Shown here: positions 8,405-18,795 of the stretch, in pieces
Layout of the letters: each line of letters opens with the position of its first letter
How positions within the stretch are numbered: the stretch's first letter is position 1
Assembly (NCBI GenBank): GCA_944393715.1
Contig: CALYBB010000017.1
Span: 1 to 50,044 of the forward strand
Source of the DNA: an uncultured Alphaproteobacteria bacterium
GTDB taxonomy: Bacteria > Pseudomonadota > Alphaproteobacteria > RF32 > CAG-239
DNA length: 50,044 bases
Direction: 5' to 3'
The notes under the pieces: model-generated
What the model was told of the DNA's origin: nothing
The model's input: only the letters and a program-made list of their open reading frames with translations
The model's database searches: none
Made by a program: the position numbers and the translations under genes

Positions 8405-9478
8405 ATGACTGCTCCCGAAGATGAAGACGAAGCCTCCAAGACCGAAGAACCTTCCGAACGAAAAATAGCCAAAGCCAAAGAAGAAGGCGATGTGGCCATA
8501 TCTCAAGACGCCAAAAGTTTTATCATGCTTATCGGCAGCTTGTTTATTATCTGGCTTTTTGTGCCCTTTATGTTCAAATGGTTTGGTTCTTTGGGCGTTG
8601 CTTTTATTGAACACTCGGGAACAACACACATTGATCCGGAAACTTTTATTAATTTATTCAAACAGGCCGTTGTCGGCTTCTTCAAAATTATGGCGATTCC
8701 CTTCGCGGTATTTATGATTTTGGGAATAATCGCCTCCCTGAGCCAAACAGGATTCATCTACGCGCCTAAAAAAATTGAACCAAATTGGAATAAGCTAAAT
8801 ATTTTTGCCGCGATTCCCAATTTCATCAACAAACAAAAAATTGTCGAAAGCTTAAAAGGCATTATAAAAATCACCGTAGTTACGATTCTGGCATACAAAG
8901 TACTGCAGCCATATATTCCAAAATCCGAATTGCTGCCGGACATGTCCCTGCAAGGCATTTTGGATTTTATCCACGACCTTGTGGTTCTATTATTATTTAC
9001 CGTAACAATTGCGGTTTTGATTATTGCCGTCGGCGACTATGCATGGCAAAAATATTCACACCTAAAAAAACTGCGTATGACCAAACAAGAAGTCAAAGAC
9101 GAATACAAGCAAATGGAAGGTGATCCACTGGTTAAATCAAAAATTCGCCAAATCCGTATGGAAAGAGCACGCCAGCGCATGATGGAAAATGTCCCCAAGG
9201 CCGATGTTGTTATTGTCAACCCGACCCATTATGCTGTAGCATTAGAATACGATATGGCAACCATGCCGGCACCTAAAGTCACCGCTAAAGGTGTTGATAC
9301 GGTTGCCCTGCGCATTAAGTCCGTCGCTGAAGAAAACGATGTTCCCATTGTTGAAAATCCGCCACTGGCACGCGCATTATTTGCTTCAACCGAACTGGAT
9401 CAAACCATTCCGACCGAACACTTTAAAGCCGTTGCTGAGGTAATCAACTATGTTATGCAGCTCAAAAACCAACAATAG
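8405..9478 (+). CDS. flhB: Flagellar export switch protein FlhB
   Basis: 357 residues. A charged N-terminus (KTEEPSERKIAKAKEEG) is followed by four membrane helices and a cytoplasmic domain. The autocleavage motif NPTH is at residues 272-275. FlhB cleaves itself between Asn and Pro and thereby switches export from rod/hook to filament substrates. The end of the gene overlaps cckA by 29 bases, physically linking flagellar export to a cell-cycle kinase gene. A second, stand-alone copy of the FlhB tail is encoded at 23196-23516. Confidence 0.95.
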   Translation: MTAPEDEDEASKTEEPSERKIAKAKEEGDVAISQDAKSFIMLIGSLFIIWLFVPFMFKWFGSLGVAFIEHSGTTHIDPETFINLFKQAVVGFFKIMAIPFAVFMILGIIASLSQTGFIYAPKKIEPNWNKLNIFAAIPNFINKQKIVESLKGIIKITVVTILAYKVLQPYIPKSELLPDMSLQGILDFIHDLVVLLLFTVTIAVLIIAVGDYAWQKYSHLKKLRMTKQEVKDEYKQMEGDPLVKSKIRQIRMERARQRMMENVPKADVVIVNPTHYAVALEYDMATMPAPKVTAKGVDTVALRIKSVAEENDVPIVENPPLARALFASTELDQTIPTEHFKAVAEVINYVMQLKNQQ

Positions 9479-12074
9479 ACCCGACAAAGCCCTGCAAAAT
9501 GCTCTGCTTAAGCTGGCGGCAGCTCTTGTTTTTCTAACCATAAGCCTTATCTGCTTTTTCCTTTGGCCAGAATATCATCTTTACAGCACAATAACCACTT
9601 CCATAATAACCATCTACTGCCTGCTGGCCGCAATCACAACACTCAATGCCGGTGAAGCAGCCATCAGTTACGGAGGCTTTGCCAATGAAATTATCCGCAA
9701 CGATTCTAAGCTGCGTCGCATTGAAAATCCTTCCGGAGACAGCATCATCCAAAATGATCCCGCCAAAGAGTTGCTCAAAGATACTTCCGTTTTATCTTTT
9801 TTACGCAAATATCTGGCAGAAGGAACAGCCAATCGTGCAGCTTTTTACCGCCTGCAAACGGCATGGAAAAATCTTGGTTCAGATAAAGTAACTTTATCGC
9901 TGATATTAAAACAAAACAGCGGGCGCATCTTTAATGATCTCGAATACTTTGAGGTTTCTCTTCGTCCGATTTATCTGAAAAAGCCAGAGATATTTAACGG
10001 AGCTTTTTCCGTCAAACGCATCAAAAAAGAAACTTATTTTTACTGGACGCTCCATAATATTACCGCCCGACAAAACATGGACTATGTTTTTAAGGAAGAA
10101 TGCGCGTCATTGCACGATTTTTTGGACGAACTTCCTGTCGGACTTTACACCATAAACACAAGCGGCCGTTTTGAATACGTCAATAACAATCTGGCCGATT
10201 TTCTTGGATTGCAGCCTCATCAGTTTGTCGGTCTTTCACTGTATGATTTTTTGGCCGAAGATTCGTCTTTGCCTCCGCAAAAAGATTTTTGGCTTGGGCT
10301 GATCCATTTTGTCCGCCGCAATGGCCAAAACAGCGCGGCCTACGTTTTTCAAACGGCTTATCGCGAAAAAGAACGTGTGTTGCTGCGAGGCGTCGTCGTC
10401 CACCAACTGCCGACCCCTGATGAACTCGAACAAAAAATCAACCGTTCTTTAGATGAAAACAACTGGCTGTTTAATAACGCGCCCATCGGTATCTTATTTA
10501 TTGATCATACAGGAAAAATAACCAACGCCAACCCCAAAGCATCCAAACTTTTTCATCTTGACGAAAATAATCAGAACCTGTTTTTTGGTCAATTTTCAAA
10601 AAATACCGATTTAATACAAACGGCCATTTCCAAAGCCGCCTCTGAAGGTTCTGCTTCTCTTGAATTAAAAGCGGCCAACCTGACGCTGAACCTTTATATC
10701 AACGCGCTTCAAAGTCTTTACCGGCGTGAAAAAGATTCTGCCGAGTTTATTGTCTATGTTATTGATGCTACCAAACAAAAAAATCTTGAAATTCAATTTG
10801 CTCAGGCACAAAAGATGCAGGCTGTCGGACAATTAGCCGGTGGTGTAGCGCATGACTTCAACAATCTTTTGACGGCCATGATCGGCTTTACTGATCTCTT
10901 GCTCCAACGCCATGGTGTCGGCGATCCTTCGTTTGCCGATTTGATTCAGATCAAACAAAATGCCAATCGCGCGACCAGTCTGGTTCGACAACTTTTGGCT
11001 TTCTCCCGCAAACAACCGCTCTTACCAAAGCTGATTGATATAACCGATAATTTTGCCGATTTAAGCCAAATGCTCAAACGCATTTTAGGCGAAAAGATCA
11101 AACTCGTTTTCAAACACGAAAGCGATCTTGGCTATGTCAAAGTGGACCCTAACCAATTTTCACAGGTTATTATCAATTTGGCTGTCAACGCCAAAGATGC
11201 CATGAATGGCAGCGGAACATTAACCATCTCGACCAGAACTTATCATTTGCCGGAAAAATATGCTTTTGGTGATGACACCATCAACCCAGGAGATTTTGTC
11301 GTCATTGACGTCAGCGATACAGGTTGCGGCATTCCTCAGGAAAACCTGAGCCGTATTTTTGATCCTTTTTTCACTACCAAAGAAAATATTGTCGGATCCG
11401 GAACCGGACTCGGATTAGCGATGGTTTACGGCATCGTCCGTCAAACCGAAGGTTTTATCAGAGTAAATTCTATTGTTGGCAAAGGCACAACTTTTTCAAT
11501 TTACCTTCCCCGATTTGAAAACGGACCCGAAGAAGAAAATATCAATGTCCCAAATCCTGTTATAACCGGAAGCTCCGGAGAAACGATTCTCAAAGTGCAA
11601 GAAACCTTATCGGCCCCAGCTAATATCAACAAAAAAATCATCATGGGACTAAATATATCCAACACCATCGACCGCGGATCTTTAATCGCCAAAAATGGCC
11701 GCCCAGCACGTATCTTATTTGTCGAAGATGAAGACTCTGTTCGAGCATTCGGTGTGCGCGCCCTCAAGAAAAAAGGCTACGATGTGGTAGATAGCATTTC
11801 GGCCGAAAATGCTTTGGAAATATTGGAACAAGACACTAATTTTGATCTGCTTTTGACAGATATGGTTCTGCCCGGACTAAGCGGTGCCCAGTTAACCAAC
11901 AAGGTTAAAGAAAAACTTCCCGACATTGCCGTTATTCTCGCCTCCGGCTACTCAGAAGACATTGCTCGTCAAGAAGTCAGCAACACCAACGAATTTGAAT
12001 TTATCACCAAGCCTTACAGCCTCGGAGACTTGACAGCCAAAGTTTTTGATGTTTTAAATAGAGCCAAACGATGA
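9450..12074 (+). CDS. cckA: CckA-like hybrid histidine kinase
   Basis: 874 residues. Two membrane helices occur at about 18-65, then a weak N-terminal sensor region and two PAS-type domains (about 220-320 and 337-440). The HisKA helix GGVAHDFNN has its phospho-acceptor at His468. The ATPase domain has DTGCGIP and GSGTGLGLAM. A C-terminal receiver has phospho-acceptor Asp804 (LLLTDMVLPG) and the conserved Lys in TKPY. This is the CckA architecture of alphaproteobacteria: it phosphorylates ChpT, then CtrA and CpdR. Assignment rests on architecture and on cell-cycle neighbours. It overlaps flhB upstream and hdaA downstream (ATGA). Confidence 0.87.
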   Translation: MLCSSKTNNRPDKALQNALLKLAAALVFLTISLICFFLWPEYHLYSTITTSIITIYCLLAAITTLNAGEAAISYGGFANEIIRNDSKLRRIENPSGDSIIQNDPAKELLKDTSVLSFLRKYLAEGTANRAAFYRLQTAWKNLGSDKVTLSLILKQNSGRIFNDLEYFEVSLRPIYLKKPEIFNGAFSVKRIKKETYFYWTLHNITARQNMDYVFKEECASLHDFLDELPVGLYTINTSGRFEYVNNNLADFLGLQPHQFVGLSLYDFLAEDSSLPPQKDFWLGLIHFVRRNGQNSAAYVFQTAYREKERVLLRGVVVHQLPTPDELEQKINRSLDENNWLFNNAPIGILFIDHTGKITNANPKASKLFHLDENNQNLFFGQFSKNTDLIQTAISKAASEGSASLELKAANLTLNLYINALQSLYRREKDSAEFIVYVIDATKQKNLEIQFAQAQKMQAVGQLAGGVAHDFNNLLTAMIGFTDLLLQRHGVGDPSFADLIQIKQNANRATSLVRQLLAFSRKQPLLPKLIDITDNFADLSQMLKRILGEKIKLVFKHESDLGYVKVDPNQFSQVIINLAVNAKDAMNGSGTLTISTRTYHLPEKYAFGDDTINPGDFVVIDVSDTGCGIPQENLSRIFDPFFTTKENIVGSGTGLGLAMVYGIVRQTEGFIRVNSIVGKGTTFSIYLPRFENGPEEENINVPNPVITGSSGETILKVQETLSAPANINKKIIMGLNISNTIDRGSLIAKNGRPARILFVEDEDSVRAFGVRALKKKGYDVVDSISAENALEILEQDTNFDLLLTDMVLPGLSGAQLTNKVKEKLPDIAVILASGYSEDIARQEVSNTNEFEFITKPYSLGDLTAKVFDVLNRAKR

Positions 12075-12799
12075 ACAAAACAACCGACATAACGCAACTT
12101 GCACTCAATTTTCCGCACCGACCGAGCCTTGGCCGTGAAGACTTCATGGTCGCCAATTGCAACCTCGAAGCGGTTTCCGTAATTGATATGTGGCCGGTAT
12201 GGTCCTATTTTGCCGTTTGTATTTATGGCCCAGAAGGCTGTGGCAAGACGCACCTTGCCAATGTATTTGCTCAAAAAGTAGCCCTCGAAACCAACCACCC
12301 CTACCGCATTCCTTTTATCAAAGCCGATCAGCTAAATTGCAACATGCGCCACTCCTTGTTTGAGCTCAGCCCGCAGATCGTCATTGAAGATATCCAAAAC
12401 CTGCATGATCAAGAAACCTTGTTTCATATCTACAACAATTATCGCGATCTGGGCGGCAACATTCTGTTTACTTCTGAAGTCGCTCCCGCTCGTCTCAATT
12501 TTAGTCTCCCAGACTTACGCTCAAGAATGAATATTGTTCCTGCATTAGAAATCAAAGCTCCCGATGACGAGCTGCTGATGGCGCTGCTAATAAAACTTTT
12601 TGCTGATCGCCAAATAACGCCTTCACCGGAGTTGTTGTCCTACCTTCTCAAAAATATGAGACGTTCTTTTTCATACGCACGCAAATTAGTTGAAGAAATT
12701 GATAATATTTCTTTAGCTCGCAAACGCGCTGTCAGCATAAGCATAGCTAAAGAAGCCATTACGACACTTAATTCAGACCGTCAATTCAGTTTATTTTAA
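12071..12799 (+). CDS. hdaA: HdaA, DnaA-related regulatory inactivator
   Basis: 242 residues with a DnaA-type AAA+ fold. Walker A is GPEGCGKTH at about residues 52-60 and Walker B is IVIEDIQNL at about 99-107. The DnaA DNA-binding domain IV is absent, as in Hda/HdaA. The N-terminal stretch TQLALNFPHRPSLGREDF resembles the clamp-binding QLxLxF-like motif of Hda. HdaA with the sliding clamp stimulates ATP hydrolysis by DnaA and limits re-initiation. The start overlaps the cckA stop (ATGA), so both are translated together. It converges on ftsZ. Confidence 0.88.
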   Translation: MNKTTDITQLALNFPHRPSLGREDFMVANCNLEAVSVIDMWPVWSYFAVCIYGPEGCGKTHLANVFAQKVALETNHPYRIPFIKADQLNCNMRHSLFELSPQIVIEDIQNLHDQETLFHIYNNYRDLGGNILFTSEVAPARLNFSLPDLRSRMNIVPALEIKAPDDELLMALLIKLFADRQITPSPELLSYLLKNMRRSFSYARKLVEEIDNISLARKRAVSISIAKEAITTLNSDRQFSLF

Positions 12800-12812
12800 C
12801 TGAAAATCCTTC

Positions 12813-12847
12813 AAAAAAACGGACGGTCAAATAATTGCACCGCCCGT
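12813..12847 (-). terminator. Terminator of the dcw cluster after ftsZ
   Basis: On the minus strand ACGGGCGGT pairs with ACCGTCCGT (one G-U pair), followed by seven T. It sits 19 bases after the ftsZ stop and would end the whole mraY-ftsZ transcript. It lies in the convergent gap with hdaA. Confidence 0.85.
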
Positions 12848-12865
12848 CTCCGTGAATAAAAATAT

Positions 12866-14527
12866 TTATCGCCGCCGCAAAAAGGAAGGTATCTCTAAAT
12901 TAACCTTATCATCCATCCCGTCGGCAAAACTCGGCGCTACCGGTTCTTGCACTCTGACGGCTTGTTTTTGCTGATTGCGTTTGGCTATTGAACGTCCGGT
13001 CATAATTTCAATAAACCGGCGACGCCGTGGCTCATTATCGCTGACAATTAATTCCTCAACCTCTTCAGCCGGCTTTGGAGTTGCCGGAGCCGGATTATGA
13101 TTAGGAAACAATTCCGGTTCTTCCTCGGGCATTTTCAGAGCAGCTTTGGGAACAAAGTAATTTTCTTGTGCCGCAACGGCTTCATTCATCTGTTTTTGAC
13201 CGACATCAGATTTTTCTTCGGGCATTTCCTCCACCGGTTTATTAATAATAGCCTTAAACAACGCCGACGAATTGGGCATATCATCCAAAATTTCAGATTT
13301 TGCCAAATTATCAAAATCTTCAAAAGATTTTTCCTCTTCCTGCGGCCTGATTTCCATTTGCGGCATTGCCGTTACCGTCGCTGTTTCAACAATTTCTTCA
13401 ACCTCTTCTGCCTCATCCGCCGGCAAAACGACATCTTCCTTCATTTGCCGTGCAATATCTGCCATCTGAACATTTTCTGTTGTTTTCTGCTCTTCTCTAT
13501 TTTGTTGCTCTTTAAAAACTTCAGACCTTTTTATCATTTCACTGCGCGACGGCATCTTATCATCGATTCCCGTTGCAACGATAGATACCCTTATCTTACC
13601 ATCCAACGATGCATCAAAACTGGAACCGAAAATAATATTGGCATCCTCATCAACTTCTTCCTTAATCCGGTTAACCGCATCATCTACCTCCATAAGAGTA
13701 ATATCCTGACTGGCGGTAATATTGATCAAAACACCCTTGGCACCTTTCATTGAACAGTCATCCAAAAGAGGATTAGCCAAAGCTTGTTCAGCCGCCTTAA
13801 TAGCGCGATCTTCTCCCTCGGCCTCACCGGTTCCCATAATGGCCTTGCCTTTATCTTCCATAATAGCTTTGACATCAGCAAAATCCAAATTGATCAACCC
13901 CGGCATAATCATCAAATCGGTAATTGAACGTACCCCGTCATACAGCACATTATCCGCCATCACAAAAGCGTCGGCTAATGTTGTGCTCTTATCTGCGATT
14001 CTAAATAAATTTTGATTGGGTATGACAATAATACTGTCCACTTCTCTGGTAAAATTTTCCAAAGCTTTTTCTGCCGTTTCCGAACGTTTTTTACCTTCAA
14101 ACTGAAACGGTTTAGTAACCACACCGACCGTCAAGATCCCTTGTTCTTTGGCAACTTTTGCCACCACCGGTGCTGCGCCGGACCCCGTACCACCGCCCAT
14201 ACCTGCCGTAATAAATACCATATTGGCGCCTTCCAATTCGCGCTTAATGTCATCCAGCGCTTCTTCTGCCGCCTGCTTGCCTATCTCTGGTCGCGCACCG
14301 GCGCCAAGCCCTTTGGTGGTCTGCAACCCCAGCTGAATTCGCCGCTGCGTTTTAGAATTTTCCAACGCCTGAGCATCCGTATTGGCCACAATAAAATCAA
14401 CGCCTTCCAACTTTTTGGCAATCATATTGTTAACGGCATTTCCACCACCGCCGCCAACACCAATAACCGAGATTCTGGGTTTAAGTTGAACCATATTTTT
14501 CTCAGGTACCGCCAATTTAATGCTCAT
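12866..14527 (-). CDS. ftsZ: Cell division GTPase FtsZ
   Basis: 553 residues, long because of an extended disordered linker as in other alphaproteobacteria. The tubulin signature GMGGGTGSG is at 109-117 and the nucleotide-binding [10 protein letters not shown] near 23-32. The globular domain ends near residue 330. An acidic, Pro/Glu-rich linker of about 200 residues follows, then the conserved C-terminal peptide [10 protein letters not shown] that binds FtsA and other partners. FtsZ polymerises into the division ring, and MipZ from this window is its expected antagonist. It is the last gene of the dcw cluster, 108 bases after ftsA, and could have its own promoter there. Confidence 0.97.
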   Translation of the reverse strand: MSIKLAVPEKNMVQLKPRISVIGVGGGGGNAVNNMIAKKLEGVDFIVANTDAQALENSKTQRRIQLGLQTTKGLGAGARPEIGKQAAEEALDDIKRELEGANMVFITAGMGGGTGSGAAPVVAKVAKEQGILTVGVVTKPFQFEGKKRSETAEKALENFTREVDSIIVIPNQNLFRIADKSTTLADAFVMADNVLYDGVRSITDLMIMPGLINLDFADVKAIMEDKGKAIMGTGEAEGEDRAIKAAEQALANPLLDDCSMKGAKGVLINITASQDITLMEVDDAVNRIKEEVDEDANIIFGSSFDASLDGKIRVSIVATGIDDKMPSRSEMIKRSEVFKEQQNREEQKTTENVQMADIARQMKEDVVLPADEAEEVEEIVETATVTAMPQMEIRPQEEEKSFEDFDNLAKSEILDDMPNSSALFKAIINKPVEEMPEEKSDVGQKQMNEAVAAQENYFVPKAALKMPEEEPELFPNHNPAPATPKPAEEVEELIVSDNEPRRRRFIEIMTGRSIAKRNQQKQAVRVQEPVAPSFADGMDDKVNLEIPSFLRRR

Positions 14528-14635
14528 TGTATTTCTTACTCCTTAAAAATCCTAAAAAAGATAGCGCTTTTGGAAGTAAGTATAAACAAAATACCTTAAG
14601 TTTTGGTTACTAAGAAAAACAAAAAAGATAAAAAA

Positions 14636-15895
14636 CTATCCCCAAAGCGTCTTAAGCCACATACCAATATTATCCGTCCAGCTACTGCCGGAAGAAATAG
14701 GCTTGCTAATAATTTTTTTGGGACGCCTCTCACTGAAATTAACACCAAAAAGCAGCATACCGACACATGTCGCAAAAGCCGGTGTATACAAATTATCCGG
14801 CAAATTTAAAATATTTTTCGGCCGCCCCAACCGCACCTGTTTATCTAAAACCATTGCCGCAACATCAGCCACCCCCGAAAGCTGCGATGCGCCGCCGGTC
14901 AAAACCACACGATGCGATGAATCATGTGCCAGACCGGCTTCCTGCAGCTTGCGATTAACCATCTCAAAAGTTTCTTCAATCCTCGGCATAATAATGCCGA
15001 TAAGCTCCGAACGAGGAATTTGTTTTATGCAGCTGTCATCCTCCTCACCGACCGGATACACATTAATGGTATCAATGCTGTCCTGTGCCGTCAAAAAAGC
15101 GCATCCGTGCAAAGTTTTCAATCTTTCTGCATGCGAAAAAGAGGTCGTCAAACCATAAGCAATATCATTCGTCACATTATTACCGCCAACCGGAATTGCA
15201 GCAAAATAAATCGGATAACCGTTCCTAAAACTGGTTATTGAAGTCGTGCCGCCACCCATATCTATAACCGTTGCTCCCATCTCCTTCTCGTCATCAACCA
15301 AACACGATAAACCAGAAGCATAAGAGTCAAAAACTTTTCCGCTGATACCCAAATGGGCATTTTCAATCACCGTATTAATGTTTTTGCACACATATTCCGG
15401 AACCAAACCCAGCAAAATATTAATGGACAACTCCTCAGCAAACAAATTTCGCGGATCTTTCAAAAACTCTCCGTTATCAAGACGATAACTGTTATGAATA
15501 CAGTGAATCAAATTATACTCACCAACATTAACTTTGGCAGTCCCCTTCAAATAGACTTTTTCCAAATCCGAATCATTAATCGGCCTGTTCTTATTTAATG
15601 TAATTGACGCCGTCTTCAAAAAACTGCGAACTTTCTCACCGCCGATACTGACAATCACCCGATCTATTGGCTCATTAGCCATCTGTTCGGCATCCTGAAC
15701 CGCATTGCCGACAGCGATCGTGGCCTGATCAATATCCGTAACCATGCCGTTTTTTATTCCGCGCGAAACATTATAACCATAACCGACAACATTAATTCTT
15801 TTATCTTTGGAAATTTTGGCAATAATACAACATACTTTGGACGAACCTATATCCAAAGCGGCAACGGTCGATGCTTTTCCAAAAGAATGCGGCAA
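14636..15895 (-). CDS. ftsA: Cell division protein FtsA
   Basis: 419 residues of the actin/HSP70 fold, with ALDIGSSKV (phosphate loop) near the N-terminus and IDMGGGTTSI in the middle. The C-terminus (WTDNIGMWLKTLWG) is the amphipathic membrane-targeting helix that anchors FtsZ filaments. The start is TTG at 15893-15895. It is chosen because AAGGAG lies exactly 8 bases upstream (15904-15909) and no better-placed ATG exists. It follows ftsQ after 19 bases. Confidence 0.95.
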   Translation of the reverse strand: MPHSFGKASTVAALDIGSSKVCCIIAKISKDKRINVVGYGYNVSRGIKNGMVTDIDQATIAVGNAVQDAEQMANEPIDRVIVSIGGEKVRSFLKTASITLNKNRPINDSDLEKVYLKGTAKVNVGEYNLIHCIHNSYRLDNGEFLKDPRNLFAEELSINILLGLVPEYVCKNINTVIENAHLGISGKVFDSYASGLSCLVDDEKEMGATVIDMGGGTTSITSFRNGYPIYFAAIPVGGNNVTNDIAYGLTTSFSHAERLKTLHGCAFLTAQDSIDTINVYPVGEEDDSCIKQIPRSELIGIIMPRIEETFEMVNRKLQEAGLAHDSSHRVVLTGGASQLSGVADVAAMVLDKQVRLGRPKNILNLPDNLYTPAFATCVGMLLFGVNFSERRPKKIISKPISSGSSWTDNIGMWLKTLWG

Positions 15896-15914
15896 AACAA
15901 AAACTCCTTGAAAC

Positions 15915-16760
15915 TTATATTTTATGTTCCGTTTTTTTGGCTCTGAGCCTGCTTTTACGCAGTTTAACTGTTACTTTATCTTCCAATCTTAAATCAATGA
16001 TAGTTAATTTACGTTTAAGAATTCCCTGAGCCTCGTCCAATTTAATCAGTTTTTTCCATGCTTCTTCGGTATTTTCTTCCGGCAGTTTAATCGTCACACC
16101 ATTGCGAATATCGTCCAAAATAATATTCCAGCGACGTTTTGAAATATAATTAGCCACCTTAATCCGTGGCAAAAACTCAGGACTAATTTTTTTAACCATA
16201 TGCAAAAAAGGCAAAATATTTTCTGCCGCACCAGCGCCGACAATAAGCAAAATCGGTTTATCCGGACGATAATCTGCTTCAATCACATAGCCATCCATAT
16301 CAAGCGGATAAAACCGCTCATTCAGCTGCCATATTGCCAGAACCTCCTTTTCTTCAATTTCAATCAACAAAATATTAGGCAAAAAGCTTCGGCGGATTCG
16401 CACATCCCTAATCCATGGCAGCGCCTCCAAATCTTGCTTCAAACGACGGACATCGACCTTCAAAATATTATCTCCACGCTTCAAATCAAGAATTTTTTCA
16501 ACATCTTCAAGACTTGTTCTCTGGCGCCCCGTAACAATAATATCCTCAAGCACAAATCCGTGCGCTCCTATATAATCCAAAACAGCATTCTGGGCTTCAA
16601 CAATTTTTTTATTAACCAAATCATTTTTAAGAATCACAATCAAGAAAGCTGCCAAAGCGATCATTCCCAAAACAAACAGCGATGCCTTAAGCCTGTCCGG
16701 CCAATCTCTGACCGGACGCAGAATTTTATCATCTGTTATTTTACCAGTCTGTTCTGCCAT
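15915..16760 (-). CDS. ftsQ: Cell division protein FtsQ
   Basis: 281 residues: a short basic cytoplasmic tail, one membrane helix at about 26-46, then a periplasmic POTRA domain (about 70-140, GFVLEDIIVTGRQRTSLEDV) and the FtsQ beta domain. FtsQ bridges early and late divisome proteins through FtsL and FtsB. Its start overlaps the murB stop (TAATG). In most relatives ddl sits between murB and ftsQ; here nothing does. Confidence 0.93.
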   Translation of the reverse strand: MAEQTGKITDDKILRPVRDWPDRLKASLFVLGMIALAAFLIVILKNDLVNKKIVEAQNAVLDYIGAHGFVLEDIIVTGRQRTSLEDVEKILDLKRGDNILKVDVRRLKQDLEALPWIRDVRIRRSFLPNILLIEIEEKEVLAIWQLNERFYPLDMDGYVIEADYRPDKPILLIVGAGAAENILPFLHMVKKISPEFLPRIKVANYISKRRWNIILDDIRNGVTIKLPEENTEEAWKKLIKLDEAQGILKRKLTIIDLRLEDKVTVKLRKSRLRAKKTEHKI

Positions 16761-17683
16761 TATTTATTAACGCCGACTCTCTTGATTTCCCATTCCAACG
16801 TAATAGATGTCTCTTTCTTAACGTTTTCAACGATTTTATTGCCCAACTCTTCAAGATCCTGAGCCGTAGCCTTTCCTGTATTAACCAAGAAATTACAATG
16901 AACTGGCGAAACTTCGGCTCCATTAACCTTAAACAAATTGCTGTCCGTTTTTTTGATTAGCTCCCAAGCTCTCAAACCCTCAGGATTCTTAAAAGTTGAA
17001 CCGGCTGTTTTAACATTATGCGGCTGGCTTTTAAGCCTATAAGCTTTGTGCTCCTCAATAATTTGCAATGTTTTTTCGGCCGGCTGCGGCTCGGTTTTGA
17101 GCGTCAGCGCCGTTATAATCCATTCTTCGGGAAAAAAGCTGCAACGATACCCAAAATTAAAATCATCGGCCAAAACCTCCAGCTCTTCGCCGTTACCGTC
17201 AACAACCGTCGCACTGATTAATACATCTTTAAGTTCTTTGCCAAAACATCCGGCATTCGTTTTAACCGCGCCGCCGAGGCTTCCGGGAATAGATACCAAA
17301 AATTCTAGCCCGCCGATACCATTATCCGTCATAATTTTCTTCAGCTCGCTGTTTTTCATTCCGGCGCCGCAGGTTATACTGCCTTTTCCGAGAGACCATT
17401 TTTTATAAAACTTGCCATTAAGTTTTATAACGACTCCGGGTATGCCTCCGTCCCTCACCAACAAATTTGATCCGCTGCCGATCACAAAAATCGGCAAATT
17501 ATACGGTTTATTTTTCATAAACCAGCCCAAATCATCATTATCCAGCGGCCAATACATAACTTCCGCCGGCCCGCCGACACCAAACCATGTATATTTACTC
17601 AACGGTTCTTCGGGAAAATACTTTCCCTTAACCTTCGGCAACAAATCCAGCAGCCTTTTTTTACTTTTTCCCAGCCCAAACAT
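16760..17683 (-). CDS. murB: UDP-N-acetylenolpyruvoylglucosamine reductase MurB
   Basis: 307 residues, type I MurB. The FAD-binding domain has IGSGSNLLVRDGG and IPGSLGGAVKTNAG. The YRCSFF loop matches the type I Tyr-Arg-Ser segment. The proton-donating serine is in AGSTFKNP, and the catalytic Glu is near the C-terminus (LEWEIKRVG). It reduces UDP-GlcNAc-enolpyruvate to UDP-MurNAc with NADPH in the cytoplasm. It overlaps murG by one base (TGATG). MurC, usually between murG and murB, is missing. Confidence 0.95.
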   Translation of the reverse strand: MFGLGKSKKRLLDLLPKVKGKYFPEEPLSKYTWFGVGGPAEVMYWPLDNDDLGWFMKNKPYNLPIFVIGSGSNLLVRDGGIPGVVIKLNGKFYKKWSLGKGSITCGAGMKNSELKKIMTDNGIGGLEFLVSIPGSLGGAVKTNAGCFGKELKDVLISATVVDGNGEELEVLADDFNFGYRCSFFPEEWIITALTLKTEPQPAEKTLQIIEEHKAYRLKSQPHNVKTAGSTFKNPEGLRAWELIKKTDSNLFKVNGAEVSPVHCNFLVNTGKATAQDLEELGNKIVENVKKETSITLEWEIKRVGVNK

Positions 17684-18795
17684 CAGTTTCTCTCCTCAGA
17701 TATAAAAGTTTCCAAACCATCGGCCAATCTGGATGCTGCATCAACAATGGCAGCTCTTTGGGCAGCTTCGGACATCAGCTGCATCTTTTGCGGATGCCTC
17801 AACAAATCGTCCAAAATATCCCTAATCTTCTGCGACGAAAAATCTGCCTGTTCCGTCACAATGGCCGCACCGGCTTCGGCAAAAGCCAAAGCATTATAAT
17901 ACTGGTGATTGTCTGCAGCTGTCGGCAACGGCACCAAAATTGCCGGCACACCGGCTGCGGCAATTTCATAGACCGACGACGCCCCCGCACGTGAAATAAT
18001 CAAATCCGCCTTGCCATAAAGCTCCGGCATGTTGTCGAAAAAAGCCCTGACAACAACTCTGCAGCCAATCCCCTTATATTGAGCATCCACCGCATCTTCC
18101 TCTCCCTTGCGGCATTGCTGATAAACAACCAGTTTTTTTCGAATATCCTCTCCCAACATTCGAACAGCCTGTGGCACAATCTCGGCAAAAATTCTTGCCC
18201 CTTGCGACCCGCCCAAAACAACCAACGTCATCTCATCATCAAGTTTTTTTAGCGACCGCGGTTGATAATGCAACGCCGCGATAGCGTCTCTGATCGGCAT
18301 ACCGCTCACAATTTCCCTAACGCCTGCCGGTGTATTTTTGACCTGTTTAAAACTCTGCACCGTCAATGCCGCAAACCTTGCCAGAATTCTGTTTGTCCGG
18401 CTCATAACCGAGTTTTGTTCATGAATAATCAATGGAATCCTGAGAATTACCGCAGCAACTGCCGTCGGAAACGATGCATATCCGCCAAAGCCGACCACAC
18501 ACACCGGTCGGCGGCGCAAAAGATAATATCCGGCCTGAACAACGCCGCAACCCACCTTCAACAGACTGCATATTTTCGTCGCGACCGATTTTCCTACCAC
18601 ACTGCCGGAACAAACAGCCTTATTTTCAATCTCGCCAAGTTTTCCCTTATAATTATGCAACCCGCGGCTGTCCGTAAACAGCATCACTTTATAAGAGCGC
18701 TTCTCCAATTCAGCCGCCAATGCCTCTGCCGGATAAATATGTCCGCCTGTTCCGCCGGCTGTCAAAACAATCAATTTTTGCTTACCCTTCGTCAT
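17683..18795 (-). CDS. murG: MurG, undecaprenyl-PP-MurNAc-pentapeptide GlcNAc transferase
   Basis: 370 residues from the ATG at 18795 (MTKGKQKL). Two upstream ATGs lie deeper in ftsW and have no better ribosome site, whereas GGAG is 7 bases before this one. A GT28 glycosyltransferase: GGTGGHIYPAEALA at the N-terminus binds the lipid phosphate side, GGSQGARIF starts the second Rossmann domain, and SRAGASSVYEIAAAG binds UDP-GlcNAc. It makes lipid II from lipid I at the inner membrane face. It overlaps ftsW by 14 bases. Confidence 0.95.
   Translation of the reverse strand: MTKGKQKLIVLTAGGTGGHIYPAEALAAELEKRSYKVMLFTDSRGLHNYKGKLGEIENKAVCSGSVVGKSVATKICSLLKVGCGVVQAGYYLLRRRPVCVVGFGGYASFPTAVAAVILRIPLIIHEQNSVMSRTNRILARFAALTVQSFKQVKNTPAGVREIVSGMPIRDAIAALHYQPRSLKKLDDEMTLVVLGGSQGARIFAEIVPQAVRMLGEDIRKKLVVYQQCRKGEEDAVDAQYKGIGCRVVVRAFFDNMPELYGKADLIISRAGASSVYEIAAAGVPAILVPLPTAADNHQYYNALAFAEAGAAIVTEQADFSSQKIRDILDDLLRHPQKMQLMSEAAQRAAIVDAASRLADGLETFISEERN

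Noticed and set aside
13097..13753. Long + strand open frame opposite ftsZ
   Set aside because: It is antisense to the ftsZ linker and core, with no start signal or domain.
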